Of a stretch of DNA of 64,000 nucleotides, positions 44,325-53,400 are shown piece by piece. The position numbers were made by a program, and so were the translations under genes. The stretch comes from JAVBMJ01 sp031551275 (GTDB lineage: Bacteria; Bacteroidota; Bacteroidia; Bacteroidales; Rikenellaceae). The notes below the pieces were generated by a model. That model did not search any database. It was not told the DNA's origin and was given only the letters and a program-made list of their open reading frames with translations. The stretch is from the NCBI GenBank assembly GCA_031551275.1, contig JAVBNX010000003.1, forward strand, positions 21,584-85,583. Reading direction: 5' to 3'. Each line of letters opens with the position of its first letter. Position 1 is the stretch's first letter.

Positions 44325-44975
44325 CTAAGTAAGTTTTGCGATCCGGGATTGCGACCCGGTGGTCTTATCGCCGATCCGGACCAGGATTTCGGCGTCGAGC
44401 GGAAGGTAGATATCCATCCGTGAGCCGAATTTGATGAATCCGCAGGGGGTGTTCTGCTCCACGCACTGCCCCACCTTGGCGTAGGAGACAATCCTCCGGG
44501 CGACGTATCCCGCCACCTGGCGGAACAACACCTTCCCTTCCCCCGTGTCCACCACGGTGGTGGTCCGCTCGTTCTGGAGCGAGGATTTGGGGTGGGAGGC
44601 CACCATGTAGTTGCCGTGGTGGTGCTCGAACCAGACCACCTCGCCGCCGACGGGAAACCAGTTGATGTGGACGTTGGTAACCGACATGAAGATCGACACC
44701 ATCCGGCGTTTGTCGCCGAAGTACTCGCACTCGATTACCTCCTCGATGGCCACGACCGTACCGTCGGCCGGTGCGAAGACCGTGCCCTGCTCGAGGATCT
44801 GCTCCCGCGAGGGTTCGCGGAAGAACCACACGACAAGGCCCAGCACCCCGACCACGACCGCGGTCCAGATCCATTCGGCCCAACCGGGCAAAAGGGCTGC
44901 CCCGCTAAAGATCGCCAGCAAGGCTACGAGTATGGCGATGGTAATGACCTGGTAACCCTCTTTGTTGATTTTCAT
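44325..44975 (-). CDS. psd: Phosphatidylserine decarboxylase
   Basis: 216 aa, short (archaetidylserine decarboxylase-like) class. Two N-terminal hydrophobic segments; then FAPADGTVVAIEEV, the catalytic-site region NVHINWFPVGGEV and the self-cleavage site at Gly184-Ser185 (FGSRMDIY), which creates the pyruvoyl cofactor. It makes phosphatidylethanolamine. Start ATG 44975 overlaps the cdsA stop by 4 bp; the pssA gene is not seen here. Confidence 0.94.
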   Translation of the reverse strand: MKINKEGYQVITIAILVALLAIFSGAALLPGWAEWIWTAVVVGVLGLVVWFFREPSREQILEQGTVFAPADGTVVAIEEVIECEYFGDKRRMVSIFMSVTNVHINWFPVGGEVVWFEHHHGNYMVASHPKSSLQNERTTTVVDTGEGKVLFRQVAGYVARRIVSYAKVGQCVEQNTPCGFIKFGSRMDIYLPLDAEILVRIGDKTTGSQSRIAKLT

Positions 44976-45859
44976 TGCAATTCCAGCAAAGTGAAATACA
45001 AATATACGAAAGGAATCGATAGAAGCAAAGCGTCGAAGCGGTCCAGCATACCGCCGTGTCCGGGCAATGCGCTGCCCGAATCCTTGATCCCGACCGCCCG
45101 TTTGAGCATCGACTCGACCAAATCGCCCCAGACGCCCGAGGCGACCACGATCGCGCCCAGACCGGCCCAGATCCACTGCGTGGAAGGCCTGTGGCCGAAA
45201 TGGCCGAAGCACCAGGCGGCCCCGACGGTCAGGATCAGCCCCCCGAAGAAACCCTCCCACGATTTTTTGGGCGATATGCGCTCCAGCAACCTGTGTTTGC
45301 CCAGGGTGATGCCCACCAGGTAGGCTCCCACGTCGTTGATCCAGACCATGACCAGGTAGACCAGGATGATCTGCGGGACATAATCGTTATCCCCCGGCGA
45401 AAGGGCGATCCAGGGCAGCAAACTCAAGGGCAAAGCGATGTACAACAACCCCGTCAGGGTCGCGGCCACGTTGTCCAGCGGTTTTTCGGTGTCGCGGTAA
45501 AGTTCCGCGATAAAGACGATGGCGGGAACGACGGCCAAGGCGCCCAGGGATGCCGGGTAGATATAGCCCGCGGCGCTGAAAAAACTCAGGGCGATGGCTG
45601 CCGGGGTGAACAGGTAACCCCACACTTTGGCGGGCCTGGCTCCCCCGAGGGCTGCGATCTTATAGAATTCGTAGAGGCACCAAACCCCGACCACCAGCAG
45701 CAAAGCCAGCAGGCTCCAGCGGCTCCACATCACGCAACCCACCACGACCATCACGAAGAAGGCCCCGGTAACGGCGCGGGTTACCAGGGAGCGGAGTTTG
45801 CCGTTTTGCGGGTCCGGGGGGGCCGGGACCGTTTCCGTCAGATTTTCCGATTCGGCCAT
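44972..45859 (-). CDS. cdsA: Phosphatidate cytidylyltransferase
   Basis: 295 aa. Integral membrane enzyme making CDP-diacylglycerol from phosphatidate and CTP. About eight membrane helices; KKSWEGFFGG and the C-terminal CDS signature GDLVESMLKRAVGIKDSGSALPGHGG (seen in short parts) followed by DRFDALL. The N-terminal 30 residues are polar and acidic. It sits 3 bp after ftsH and overlaps psd by 4 bp, the usual Bacteroidota lipid cluster. Confidence 0.94.
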   Translation of the reverse strand: MAESENLTETVPAPPDPQNGKLRSLVTRAVTGAFFVMVVVGCVMWSRWSLLALLLVVGVWCLYEFYKIAALGGARPAKVWGYLFTPAAIALSFFSAAGYIYPASLGALAVVPAIVFIAELYRDTEKPLDNVAATLTGLLYIALPLSLLPWIALSPGDNDYVPQIILVYLVMVWINDVGAYLVGITLGKHRLLERISPKKSWEGFFGGLILTVGAAWCFGHFGHRPSTQWIWAGLGAIVVASGVWGDLVESMLKRAVGIKDSGSALPGHGGMLDRFDALLLSIPFVYLYFTLLELQ

Positions 45860-45862
45860 GGA

Positions 45863-47827
45863 TTACTCTTTGGTGTCACGCTCCTCCTGCGGCTGAACCA
45901 CGATCGCCTCCTTTTGGCCGGCGTTTTCGGCTTTGCCCAGTATCTTCTCCAGGTCCTCGCCCAACACCACCTCGCGTTCCAGGAGCATAGCCGCAAGCCG
46001 GTCCAGCCCTTCGCGGTTGTCTGTAAGTATCTTTTTTGCGCGCTTGTAAGCCGCCTCGACGAGGGCTTTTACCTCCTCATCGATCTCCTGCGCCGTCTTT
46101 TCGCTGTAAGGCTTGGTCAGCGACATATCGCTCTGGCCCGACGAGTCGTAGTAGCTCATGTTGCCCACCGTGGCCCCCATACCGTAATAGGATACCATCG
46201 CGTAGGCCATCTTGGTCGCGCGCTCCATATCGCTCAGCGCCCCGGTAAAGACCGTCCCGAAGGCGATCTCCTCGGCCGCGCGGCCGCCGAACAGGGAGGC
46301 CAGCTCGTCCAGGAAGTGCTCCTTGGAAAGCGTGTGGCGCTCCTCGGGGGCCATCCAAGTCGCTCCCAGCGCCCTTCCCCTCGGGATGATGGTTACCTTG
46401 ATAACGGGCTTGGCGTATTTCAGTTTCCAACCCACGATGGCGTGCCCGGCTTCGTGGAAGGCCGTCTCGCGTTTCTCCTCGGGGGTCATCATCAGGCTCT
46501 TGCGCTCCATGCCGCCCACGATCCGGTCGATCGCGGCCAGAAAATCGTCCCTATCGACCGCCTTTTTGTTGTGGCGGGCGGCGATCAGGGCCGCCTCGTT
46601 GCAGACGTTGGCGATGTCCGCCCCCGAGAAACCGGGGGTGTGCTGGGCCAGGAAGTCGCGGTCCAGGTCCTTGACCAGTTTGAGGTTCTTGAGGTGGACG
46701 TCGAAGATCTCCCTGCGCTCCGAGATCTCGGGCAGGTTGACGTCGATCTGGCGGTCGAACCTCCCGGCACGCATCAAAGCGTGGTCCAGGATATCGGCCC
46801 GGTTGGTCGCGGCCAGCACGATTACCCCGGCGTTGGTCCCGAAGCCGTCCATCTCGGTCAAAAGCTGGTTGAGCGTGTTCTCGCGCTCGTCGTTGGAGGA
46901 GAAGCCCACGTTGCGTCCCCGCGCCCGACCGATCGCGTCGATCTCGTCGATAAAGACGATGCAGGGGGCCTTCTCCTTGGCCTGGCGGAAGAGGTCGCGC
47001 ACACGCGAAGCCCCCACCCCGACGAACATCTCCACGAAGTCGGAACCGCTGATCGAGAAGAAAGGCACGTTCGCCTCGCCTGCCACGGCTTTGGCCAGCA
47101 AGGTTTTACCCGTTCCCGGAGGACCTACCAGAAGCGCGCCCTTGGGGATCTTGCCGCCCAGGTCGCGGTATTTTTGCGGGTTCTTCAAAAAGTCGACGAT
47201 CTCCATGATCTCGACCTTGGCCTCGGCCAGACCGGCCACGTCCTTGAAAGTGATCTTGCTCTGGGAGTCCTTGTCGAACATCTGGGCCTTGGCCTTGCCG
47301 ACGTTGAACACGCCCCCACCGCCTCCGCCGCCGCCCCTGGACATGCCGCGCATCAGAAAGATCCACACGGCGAGAATCAGAACGAAAGGCAATGCGCTCA
47401 GTAGCACGTCCAGCCAGAGGTTCTTCCGGGTGGTAAAGGTCAACGGGACGGTCAGGTTGTTGTCCGTTTTGAATTTATCGTATTCGCCTTCGAAGTACTC
47501 CAAAGAGCCGATGTTGAAGTAGAATTGCGCCGAATTGGCGGGGATGCCCTTGTACTTCTCCTGCTTGGAGTAGTTCTCCACAGTCTGGGGACGCAGGGTA
47601 ATCTCGGCCACTTCGCGGTTGACGATCTCGATCTTGGATACGTCCTTTTTCAGGAGCATCTCCTTGGCCACGTCCCAGTCGATGGCGACGGGACGGTCCT
47701 CCCTGCTGGTCAACGACCAAATGATTAAAATGACCGCCAGGGCACCCCAGGCGATCAGCATGAAATTGGGCCGCTTCGGCGATGCGGGGGGAGGGGGAGG
47801 CGGCGGGGTATTATTTCGGTTTTCCAT
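45863..47827 (-). CDS. ftsH: ATP-dependent zinc metalloprotease FtsH
   Basis: 654 aa. Membrane AAA+ protease that degrades misassembled membrane proteins and some regulators. A Pro-rich N-terminus, TM1 (about 21-39), periplasmic domain, TM2 near 145-163, then a Gly-rich linker. AAA domain with Walker A GPPGTGKT (235-242), Walker B IVFIDEIDAIG and SRH motifs; protease domain with HEAGH (458-462). The C-terminus has a Gln/Glu-rich tail. It follows rsfS by 2 bp. Confidence 0.97.
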   Translation of the reverse strand: MENRNNTPPPPPPPASPKRPNFMLIAWGALAVILIIWSLTSREDRPVAIDWDVAKEMLLKKDVSKIEIVNREVAEITLRPQTVENYSKQEKYKGIPANSAQFYFNIGSLEYFEGEYDKFKTDNNLTVPLTFTTRKNLWLDVLLSALPFVLILAVWIFLMRGMSRGGGGGGGGVFNVGKAKAQMFDKDSQSKITFKDVAGLAEAKVEIMEIVDFLKNPQKYRDLGGKIPKGALLVGPPGTGKTLLAKAVAGEANVPFFSISGSDFVEMFVGVGASRVRDLFRQAKEKAPCIVFIDEIDAIGRARGRNVGFSSNDERENTLNQLLTEMDGFGTNAGVIVLAATNRADILDHALMRAGRFDRQIDVNLPEISERREIFDVHLKNLKLVKDLDRDFLAQHTPGFSGADIANVCNEAALIAARHNKKAVDRDDFLAAIDRIVGGMERKSLMMTPEEKRETAFHEAGHAIVGWKLKYAKPVIKVTIIPRGRALGATWMAPEERHTLSKEHFLDELASLFGGRAAEEIAFGTVFTGALSDMERATKMAYAMVSYYGMGATVGNMSYYDSSGQSDMSLTKPYSEKTAQEIDEEVKALVEAAYKRAKKILTDNREGLDRLAAMLLEREVVLGEDLEKILGKAENAGQKEAIVVQPQEERDTKE

Positions 47828-47829
47828 TG

Positions 47830-48180
47830 TTATTCTTTATGCTCGTACCGGGTGGTGGGGGCGTCCGCCCACAGCTCTTCGAGCTTGTAAAAATCCCTGA
47901 GTTCCCTTAAAAATATGTGTACCATCACGTCGATGTAGTCCATTACCACCCACAAGCTGTTCTCCATACCCTCGACGCGCCAGACTTTCTGGCCCGCCTT
48001 CTCCATCACAGCCTCCTCGACCCCCGCCGCAATGGCGGCGACCTGTGTGGTGGATGAGGCGTCGCACACCACGAAATGCGATGTGATCGCCCCGTCGAAT
48101 CCCCTCAGGTCGAGGGAGACGATATTGTTTCCTTTCTTATCTTCGATTGCGCCTACGATGGTCTCTAACAATTTATCCAT
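47830..48180 (-). CDS. rsfS: Ribosomal silencing factor RsfS
   Basis: 116 aa from ATG 48180. RsfS binds L14 and blocks subunit joining in starvation. Motifs VSLDLRGFDGAITSHFVVCDASSTTQVAAIA and WVVMDYIDVMVHIFLRELRDFYKLEELWADAP are family hallmarks (quoted in short parts: HFVVCDA, DYIDVMVHIF). Longer upstream starts are open but would run into the tRNA promoter region. First gene of the seven-gene run to kdsA. Confidence 0.94.
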   Translation of the reverse strand: MDKLLETIVGAIEDKKGNNIVSLDLRGFDGAITSHFVVCDASSTTQVAAIAAGVEEAVMEKAGQKVWRVEGMENSLWVVMDYIDVMVHIFLRELRDFYKLEELWADAPTTRYEHKE

Positions 48181-48285
48181 AGATTCATTTATGCCAATGG
48201 GGCAAAGATAGCTATAATTTTTCACATATGCGCACCGCCGCAACCCCCTTCCCGGCGCGTTGGAGGGCCGTGGAGTGCAAAAAAA

Positions 48286-48316
48286 TTTGCGGGTATTGAA
48301 ATTATTACTAATTTTG
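48286..48316 (+). promoter_or_regulatory. Promoter of the tRNA(CAT) pair
   Basis: TTTG at 48286-48289, a 19 nt gap, then TAATTTTG at 48309-48316, about 30 nt before the truncated tRNA. A perfect match to the Bacteroidota consensus. Confidence 0.75.
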
Positions 48317-48346
48317 TGCCGCTTTGTCCCGTACAAAGCAGAAGAT

Positions 48347-48391
48347 GGCGAGATAGCTCAGCTGGTTAGAGCGTCGGATTCATAATCCGGG
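48347..48391 (+). pseudogene. Truncated tRNA gene (anticodon CAT)
   Basis: The first 30 bases are identical to the intact tRNA at 48528; the anticodon arm TCGGA-TTCATAA-TCCGG is complete. Then the sequence breaks off in the variable region: no T-arm with TTC and no 3' acceptor strand follow. The loss point is typical of a recombination or integration event in a tRNA gene. The promoter upstream is intact, so a stub RNA, or read-through into the second tRNA, would still be made. Confidence 0.75.
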
Positions 48392-48527
48392 AGCTGGTCT
48401 CCACAACAAGTAACACAACGTTCTTTGCATAAATTCGTTACACAAACAGGAAAGGCTGAGTTTTAAGAGGGTGGCCACAAATTTACCTCACAACTCAAAT
48501 TTTTCTAAAATATCGTAACTATCACAT

Positions 48528-48601
48528 GGCGAGATAGCTCAGCTGGTTAGAGCGTTTGATTCATAATCAAGAGGTCCCGGGTTCAAGTCCCGGTCTCGCT
48601 A
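48528..48601 (+). tRNA. tRNA with anticodon CAT (Met or Ile2)
   Basis: Full cloverleaf of 74 nt: acceptor GGCGAGA/TCTCGCT (first pair G-T), D arm GCTC/GAGC, anticodon arm TTTGA-TTCATAA-TCAAG, T arm CCGGG-TTCAAGT-CCCGG. CCA is not encoded. It lacks the three G-C pairs of initiator tRNA, so it is elongator tRNA-Met or an Ile tRNA read with lysidine. No good promoter lies directly upstream; expression may depend on the promoter at 48286. Confidence 0.9.
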
Positions 48602-48761
48602 CTGAAAATCAAGGGGTTGGCAATGTGTTTTGCTGATCCCTTTTCTTTTGCCTAAACAATTTCCCCCTATCTTTATCGGCTCAATGTAAAAAGTAGGTTG
48701 GCAGACTGAGCCGATTTAGTATCACAATGCAGAGAGGGTAGCCCTCTTCAACCCCGTCTTT

Positions 48762-48939
48762 CCTGCCCTCACAGGCAAAGTTAAAGCCGCATCGCTGACG
48801 GCCCGCAAGGTGGCCGCCCGGCGGGCGGCTTGTTTGTGGGGGGAAATCATCCTCGGCGTCCTGCGGCCGCCTTGCGGTATTTTCCCCCGCAAAACCTTGA
48901 CTGCCCGGCTCGCGGCTCAACGCTGCCTGTGAGGGCCGG
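48762..48939. repeat. Long inverted repeat, probable conjugative-element remnant
   Basis: Left arm 48762-48789 (CCTGCCCTCACAGGCAAAG...) and right arm 48912-48939 (complement, ending ...TGCCTGTGAGGGCCGG) pair at about 24 of 28 positions. Between them lie GC-rich palindromes such as GCCCGGCGGGC. I remember similar sequence near the mobilisation region of Bacteroides conjugative transposons, which is weak evidence. No gene is seen from 48602 to about 49570. Confidence 0.55.
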
Positions 48940-49011
48940 AAAGACCACCTGTGTAAAGCCCATGCAGGGCTATAAACCAATCTTCAAAGTTGTTTTAGTA
49001 CAAGTCACCCT

Positions 49012-49085
49012 GACGTCATGAATACATGACTTCATGAGCTCATGACTTCGATCAATCATTCATGCATGCTTGAGATCAATCATGC
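49012..49085. repeat. CATGA/TCATG-rich iteron-like stretch
   Basis: About 75 bp made of overlapping copies of TCATGA, CATGAC and GATCAATCATTC/GATCAATCATG. Such clusters look like binding sites for a partition or mobilisation protein, but no gene for one is nearby. Confidence 0.45.
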
Positions 49086-49206
49086 CGCCAGACGCAAACA
49101 CTACAATCCCCACCCGAACCGGGTAATTTTGCCCAAGAATCATCGTTCGCGTCCTTTGTACCTCTTTATAGTACCCCAATGATTCCCCGGCCTGCCAACA
49201 GTAAGC

Positions 49207-49284
49207 GTTTGTCGAAAGACAAACCTATGTGCAAACGCACATAGCAAGTTGTGCTTTTGTATGACGGAAATATTCCTGTCATAC
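49207..49284. other. Three adjacent hairpins, possible relict oriT
   Basis: GTTTGTC-GAAA-GACAAAC (49207-49224), TATGTGC-AAAC-GCACATA (49226-49243) and GTATGACGGAA-ATA-TTCCTGTCATAC (49259-49284, one bulge), all perfect or nearly so and within 80 bp. Clustered hairpins next to an iteron-like region resemble an origin of transfer, but no relaxase gene is present. Confidence 0.45.
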
Positions 49285-49569
49285 GAAAACGGGGCGTTTA
49301 CACTCCAGAGTCGCAACCCATCAGAGAATGCAAACCGGGACAAAACGAGTGTGGCCTTATGAGAAGAAACAGAACGGGAGCTGCGGCGCGATTACCGGCA
49401 AACACGACGATAGGTTGATGACACGGGCGATCGGGCTGTCGATTTTCTTGATGAGTTTAAAGCTGGAGAAGGTCCGGAATTCTCTGTGTTTTAACCTAAA
49501 CCTTTTTTATGAGCGGAAATAACACATTTGACGAGCGCATCAAAGATGTCATGATGTGGGAGCGTGGGT

Positions 49570-49995
49570 AGTCATGGACGGCACCGAGAGCCCTCTCCCC
49601 TGAACCGCCTTGCCGAGCAGGTTGGTCCCAACACCCTTTTCCACTCGGGCGGCAAGTCGGTATACACAGCGTACAGGCCAACACGTCAGCCGACAGTCTG
49701 AACGCTCTTCGCTTCACTATTATCGGCGATGGCGCAGATGCCAGTTTGACCGTCGAGGGTGCGTACGCCCCAGGACGCTGCATATCATTGCAACTACTGA
49801 TCCGGACGGCCGCCGGACCCTGGTTGTTTGCCGACAGCCAGGACAGGACGGTCTTGACACGCACTCTTGGCGAGGGCGCCTTACCAACCACGACACGCAC
49901 TATGTTTATGACTTGCTCGGCAACTTGCGCTACGTCCTTGACTTGTCGCACGTTTATGCGAAGGATGTTGATTTTGTTCCTAAAAAAGTTTCGTG
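49570..49995 (+). pseudogene. Decayed RHS-protein fragment
   Basis: Pieces of an RHS/YD-repeat protein appear in order but in different frames: QANTSADSLNALRFTIIGDGADASLTVEGAY (one frame, in parts), TTDPDGRRTLV (second frame), FADSQDRTVLTRTLGEGA (first frame), and THYVYDLLGNLRYVLDL (second frame). At least two frameshifts and no start codon make it a dead gene. It resembles the DUF6443-type N-terminal part of Bacteroidota RHS proteins, a different lineage from the intact gene at 53681. Confidence 0.7.
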
Positions 49996-50270
49996 AGGCG
50001 GTCAGCGCCAAGGAACTGATCAAAAACGGGATTGTCACACTGGATGCAGGTTGCATCTCCGAAACAGGAGAAGGACATACGGACCCTGAAATCGTCTTTT
50101 TGCGTGAGATAGAATGTTTTCGAAAAGCAGGCTTTTCAAACACGGAGTTGCTTGTAATCTACAACTTAAACCACCCAAATGCGGCATACTCTAAAATCTA
50201 TCGTGCTCGCCAGAAGGCCCGAGCCAAGACTGGTTCCCCCAAAAAACATGAAAAGAGAATACCTGATTAA
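49965..50270 (+). CDS. Fragment of a regulator-like protein (101 aa)
   Basis: The frame from ATG 49965 is intact to 50270. The sequence PEIVFLREIECFRKAGFSNTELLVIYNL (in parts) resembles the C-terminal helix-turn-helix end of TPR-type transcription regulators found in Bacteroidota. The 5' end runs out of the decayed RHS fragment, so this is probably a 3' remnant joined by recombination, not a working gene. Low-confidence family call. Confidence 0.4.
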   Translation: MLILFLKKFREAVSAKELIKNGIVTLDAGCISETGEGHTDPEIVFLREIECFRKAGFSNTELLVIYNLNHPNAAYSKIYRARQKARAKTGSPKKHEKRIPD

Positions 50271-50404
50271 TTAAGTACTTTTTACCACAAAAAACGGGCG
50301 TAAACCAGCACATTTTGTTTATCCGGAAAATAGTGCAATGAATTTTGTGCTATAATGCGCTGTATTTTATTTAAATACGCATTTTTTGAGTAGATTGATT
50401 TTTC

Positions 50405-50435
50405 ATTGTTTCCCCCCTGTTGTACATTACTTTAG
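50405..50435 (+). promoter_or_regulatory. Probable promoter of the RHS operon
   Basis: ATTG at 50405-50408, a 19 nt gap, then TACTTTAG at 50428-50435, each one base off consensus. The region 50271-50448 is AT-rich and holds no gene. Confidence 0.5.
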
Positions 50436-50493
50436 CAAATAGAAGGGCATGGTTAAAACAGTCCATAAATACGAGCATACTAAAAAAAAGAAT

Positions 50494-53400
50494 ATGAAAA
50501 AATTTACAATTCTATCAGCCATTGCATATAAGATCATTGCTGTTTTATATGCAATGTTCTTGATGGGAGTACAACATCTTTCAGCGCAGGAAGTTTCTGC
50601 ATCTTACCTTACCCCAGATCAGGTAAGTGCCTATCACCTGGCTCCGCAAGTGTGGAGTTTTATGAGGTACGGAAATATTCAGCCGAATTTATACACGGGG
50701 ACTCTGAATTACTCCATACCCATTTACACAATTAAAAGTCCCTCCTTCGAGTTACCTATTTCGTTGACTTATTCATCCAATGGATATATTCCAAATGTTC
50801 AAACTAGTGAAGTCGGTTTGGGCTGGTTTCTCAATGCAGGTGGTTATGTAACGAGAGAAGTACGGGGAATGCCTGATGAAAAAGTCATACCTTATTCAGA
50901 TGGTCCCGATGGTGTTGGTGTTACTTTGAATGGACATGACGGAGTTTTAAAGGGATTTTATCATTTACAAACGGACCAAGTAACCTATCCTTCCCCTGCT
51001 AACTATGGCAGGCTTTTTTGCCTTCACTTTAAATGGCCATCAACTCTACTAATCTCAAAAAACGTAGTTCCCTTCAGGCCTCTGACATGCTACGAAACAG
51101 AATCTGATCTCTATAATTTTCAATGCGGAGATATGAAAGGTTCTTTTTATATTACACCTAATGATATATTAATCTTCAACACAGATAAACCGCAGGGAGA
51201 ATATAGAATAGATATCTCGCAGCTCGAGCATGGGATCATAGTAATTGAAACTGCTGATGGATACGAATACACTTTTGGGGATCCGGCTAAGTTGGCAATG
51301 TTAGATCATACCACAGACCCTTTAAGCCCCGGCGAGGAGGATGGGGACGGCAATCCATTATTACCAAAGGTTGATTGGAGTAATACCTGGCCAATTTCTA
51401 AAATCAAAGCTCCGGATCAGCGCCATGTATATTTTGAATATGACCAGGCTGCACCTGTGCTGGATATTATCAGACCTTATGTGACAGGGAAAATGGGACG
51501 GCCAAATATTAATTATCAGGAAGATACGCCAAATAGTGGCGTCTGGGTGCCTAGTGCCTCGAGAAAAATAACAATAAGAGGCCACCAATATGTCACACGG
51601 TTAAAAAAGATAACGACCGATTTCGGAGAAGAGGTTGTTTTCGATTATGACATTAAGGTAGGAGAATGCGCACAATTTAGACAAAGCGATCTTTCAGATG
51701 AATATACGTTTTCAGGTCTAAATAACAATGGAAGGCTATCAAAAATAACTATAAAAGCCGGAGATTTAATAAAAGAGTATGTTCTGTCTCATGGTTATGC
51801 ATATGGTCTCAACACGAATCCTGTTATGTTTCTGAAAAGCATTACCATCCCTGGCGAAGGACTATATTCTATGGATTATTGGGACGAAAACAAAACATTC
51901 CCTCATCATGGGACAACTGGCATTGACCATTGGGGGTACTACAACAATCGAAATATATATGACTTCGATGCTCTGATACCACAAATAAGTCTTGACGCTA
52001 ACTACGACGAAATAATAACAGGCTATAAAAGAGCACCAAATTTTTTAGGTGCTCGTATGGGTATGCTGAAAAAAATAACATACCCAACAAAAGGGTATTC
52101 TACATTCGAATATGAAGGCCATGATTACTCAAAAATCGTAAAGACAAGCAATGTAGATCTTTATCCCAGGCTGTATGATGCGCAGGAAGTGTGCATAGCC
52201 GGAGGTGTGCGGATTAAAAAAATAACGGATTATTCTAATGCAACCGATTCAATATGGAGAGAATTTTACTATCTCAACGATTCCGATTGTAATGTAAGTT
52301 CGGGAAATATGTTGAATTTTCCGCGCTATACGCGTTGTGAAGAAATATGGCGGGTTAATGATCTTAGTGCCAATCCTCTAAATTGGTTTTATTATCCAAC
52401 ATATCGAATTGCAATGGCCGGAATGAATCTGTCCTCCCATTCAATAAAGAGTGTTAATGTAGAATATTCAAAGGTTCAAGAAAAGTATGGAGACGGATCA
52501 TGTATTAGATACAGTTTTATTAACTATATAGATAGGGCTGACGCTACCTTTGTTGGGAACTTCGGCAGTTGGCTTATATATGACCGAGGAATGTTTACCC
52601 ATTATTCATCCAATCAATTTCTCAGAGGGCGCATTAAATGCAAAGAGCAATATAAGAGGATATCACCCACGGAACAAGTTTTGGTCATGAGGGAGGATTA
52701 TAAATACACTGTTAGTCCTACTCATAATTCGTATGTCTCTTTACAGTTTAGTACTTCTACCGATGCGTCGACCCATATAGGTGGTTATTATGGCCCATAT
52801 ACTGAGAGTATAAGGCCTTTTGCTGCCCCTCCTGTTGACGCAACTGGAGTGATGGAAAAGTTAGACTTCGCAGGAAGTATGCTTTTATCTAAAGCTCGTC
52901 GGACTATCTACGTAGACCAGGATTCCCTCTCAACGGAGACCACATATTCCTACAATATGCGAGACCAGCTCATTGCAACCGAAGTGAAGAACAGCCGTGG
53001 GGATATCTCGCGTTATGAAACCCAATATGTATATGATATACCTGCTTCTCAAAGAGATGCCATCCACAACTCGATGGAGGCCAATTTCCGAATAGCCCAT
53101 CCGATTAGGGCCCAGCACTCCATAAAACGCGCAGGAGAATCCCAATTCAAATTACTTAACGGGACCTTATTCTCCTACCAAAAAGGATACGATTTCAGCA
53201 CTTGGCCTTATTTCAATATGGCCGGGGTAAGAATTACGGATCTTCAAGCACCGGTCGTACGCCAGGCTTTCCAATTCGACGACTTGCTTGCCCCGGGATA
53301 TGAGTACCAGTATAAATACGATGATTACCATCGAATCGTAGAGATTCGCGATCGTGCCGACCGGACTACGGCGTATCAATGGAACGATATGTACATGGTC

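Noticed and set aside
48391..48528. Possible intron interrupting one tRNA gene, with 48347 as 5' half and the second copy as 3' half
   Set aside because: The second copy has its own complete 5' half and a different anticodon stem, so the two cannot be exons of one tRNA. The break is in the variable region, not at a usual intron site.
49012..49085. CRISPR-like array
   Set aside because: The repeated units are 6-12 bp, overlapping and without regular spacers; no cas gene is present. No CRISPR array is seen anywhere in the window.
49496..50143. 215-codon minus-strand frame opposite the decayed RHS fragment
   Set aside because: Its translation has no recognisable motif, while the plus strand shows clear RHS fragments; it is a shadow.
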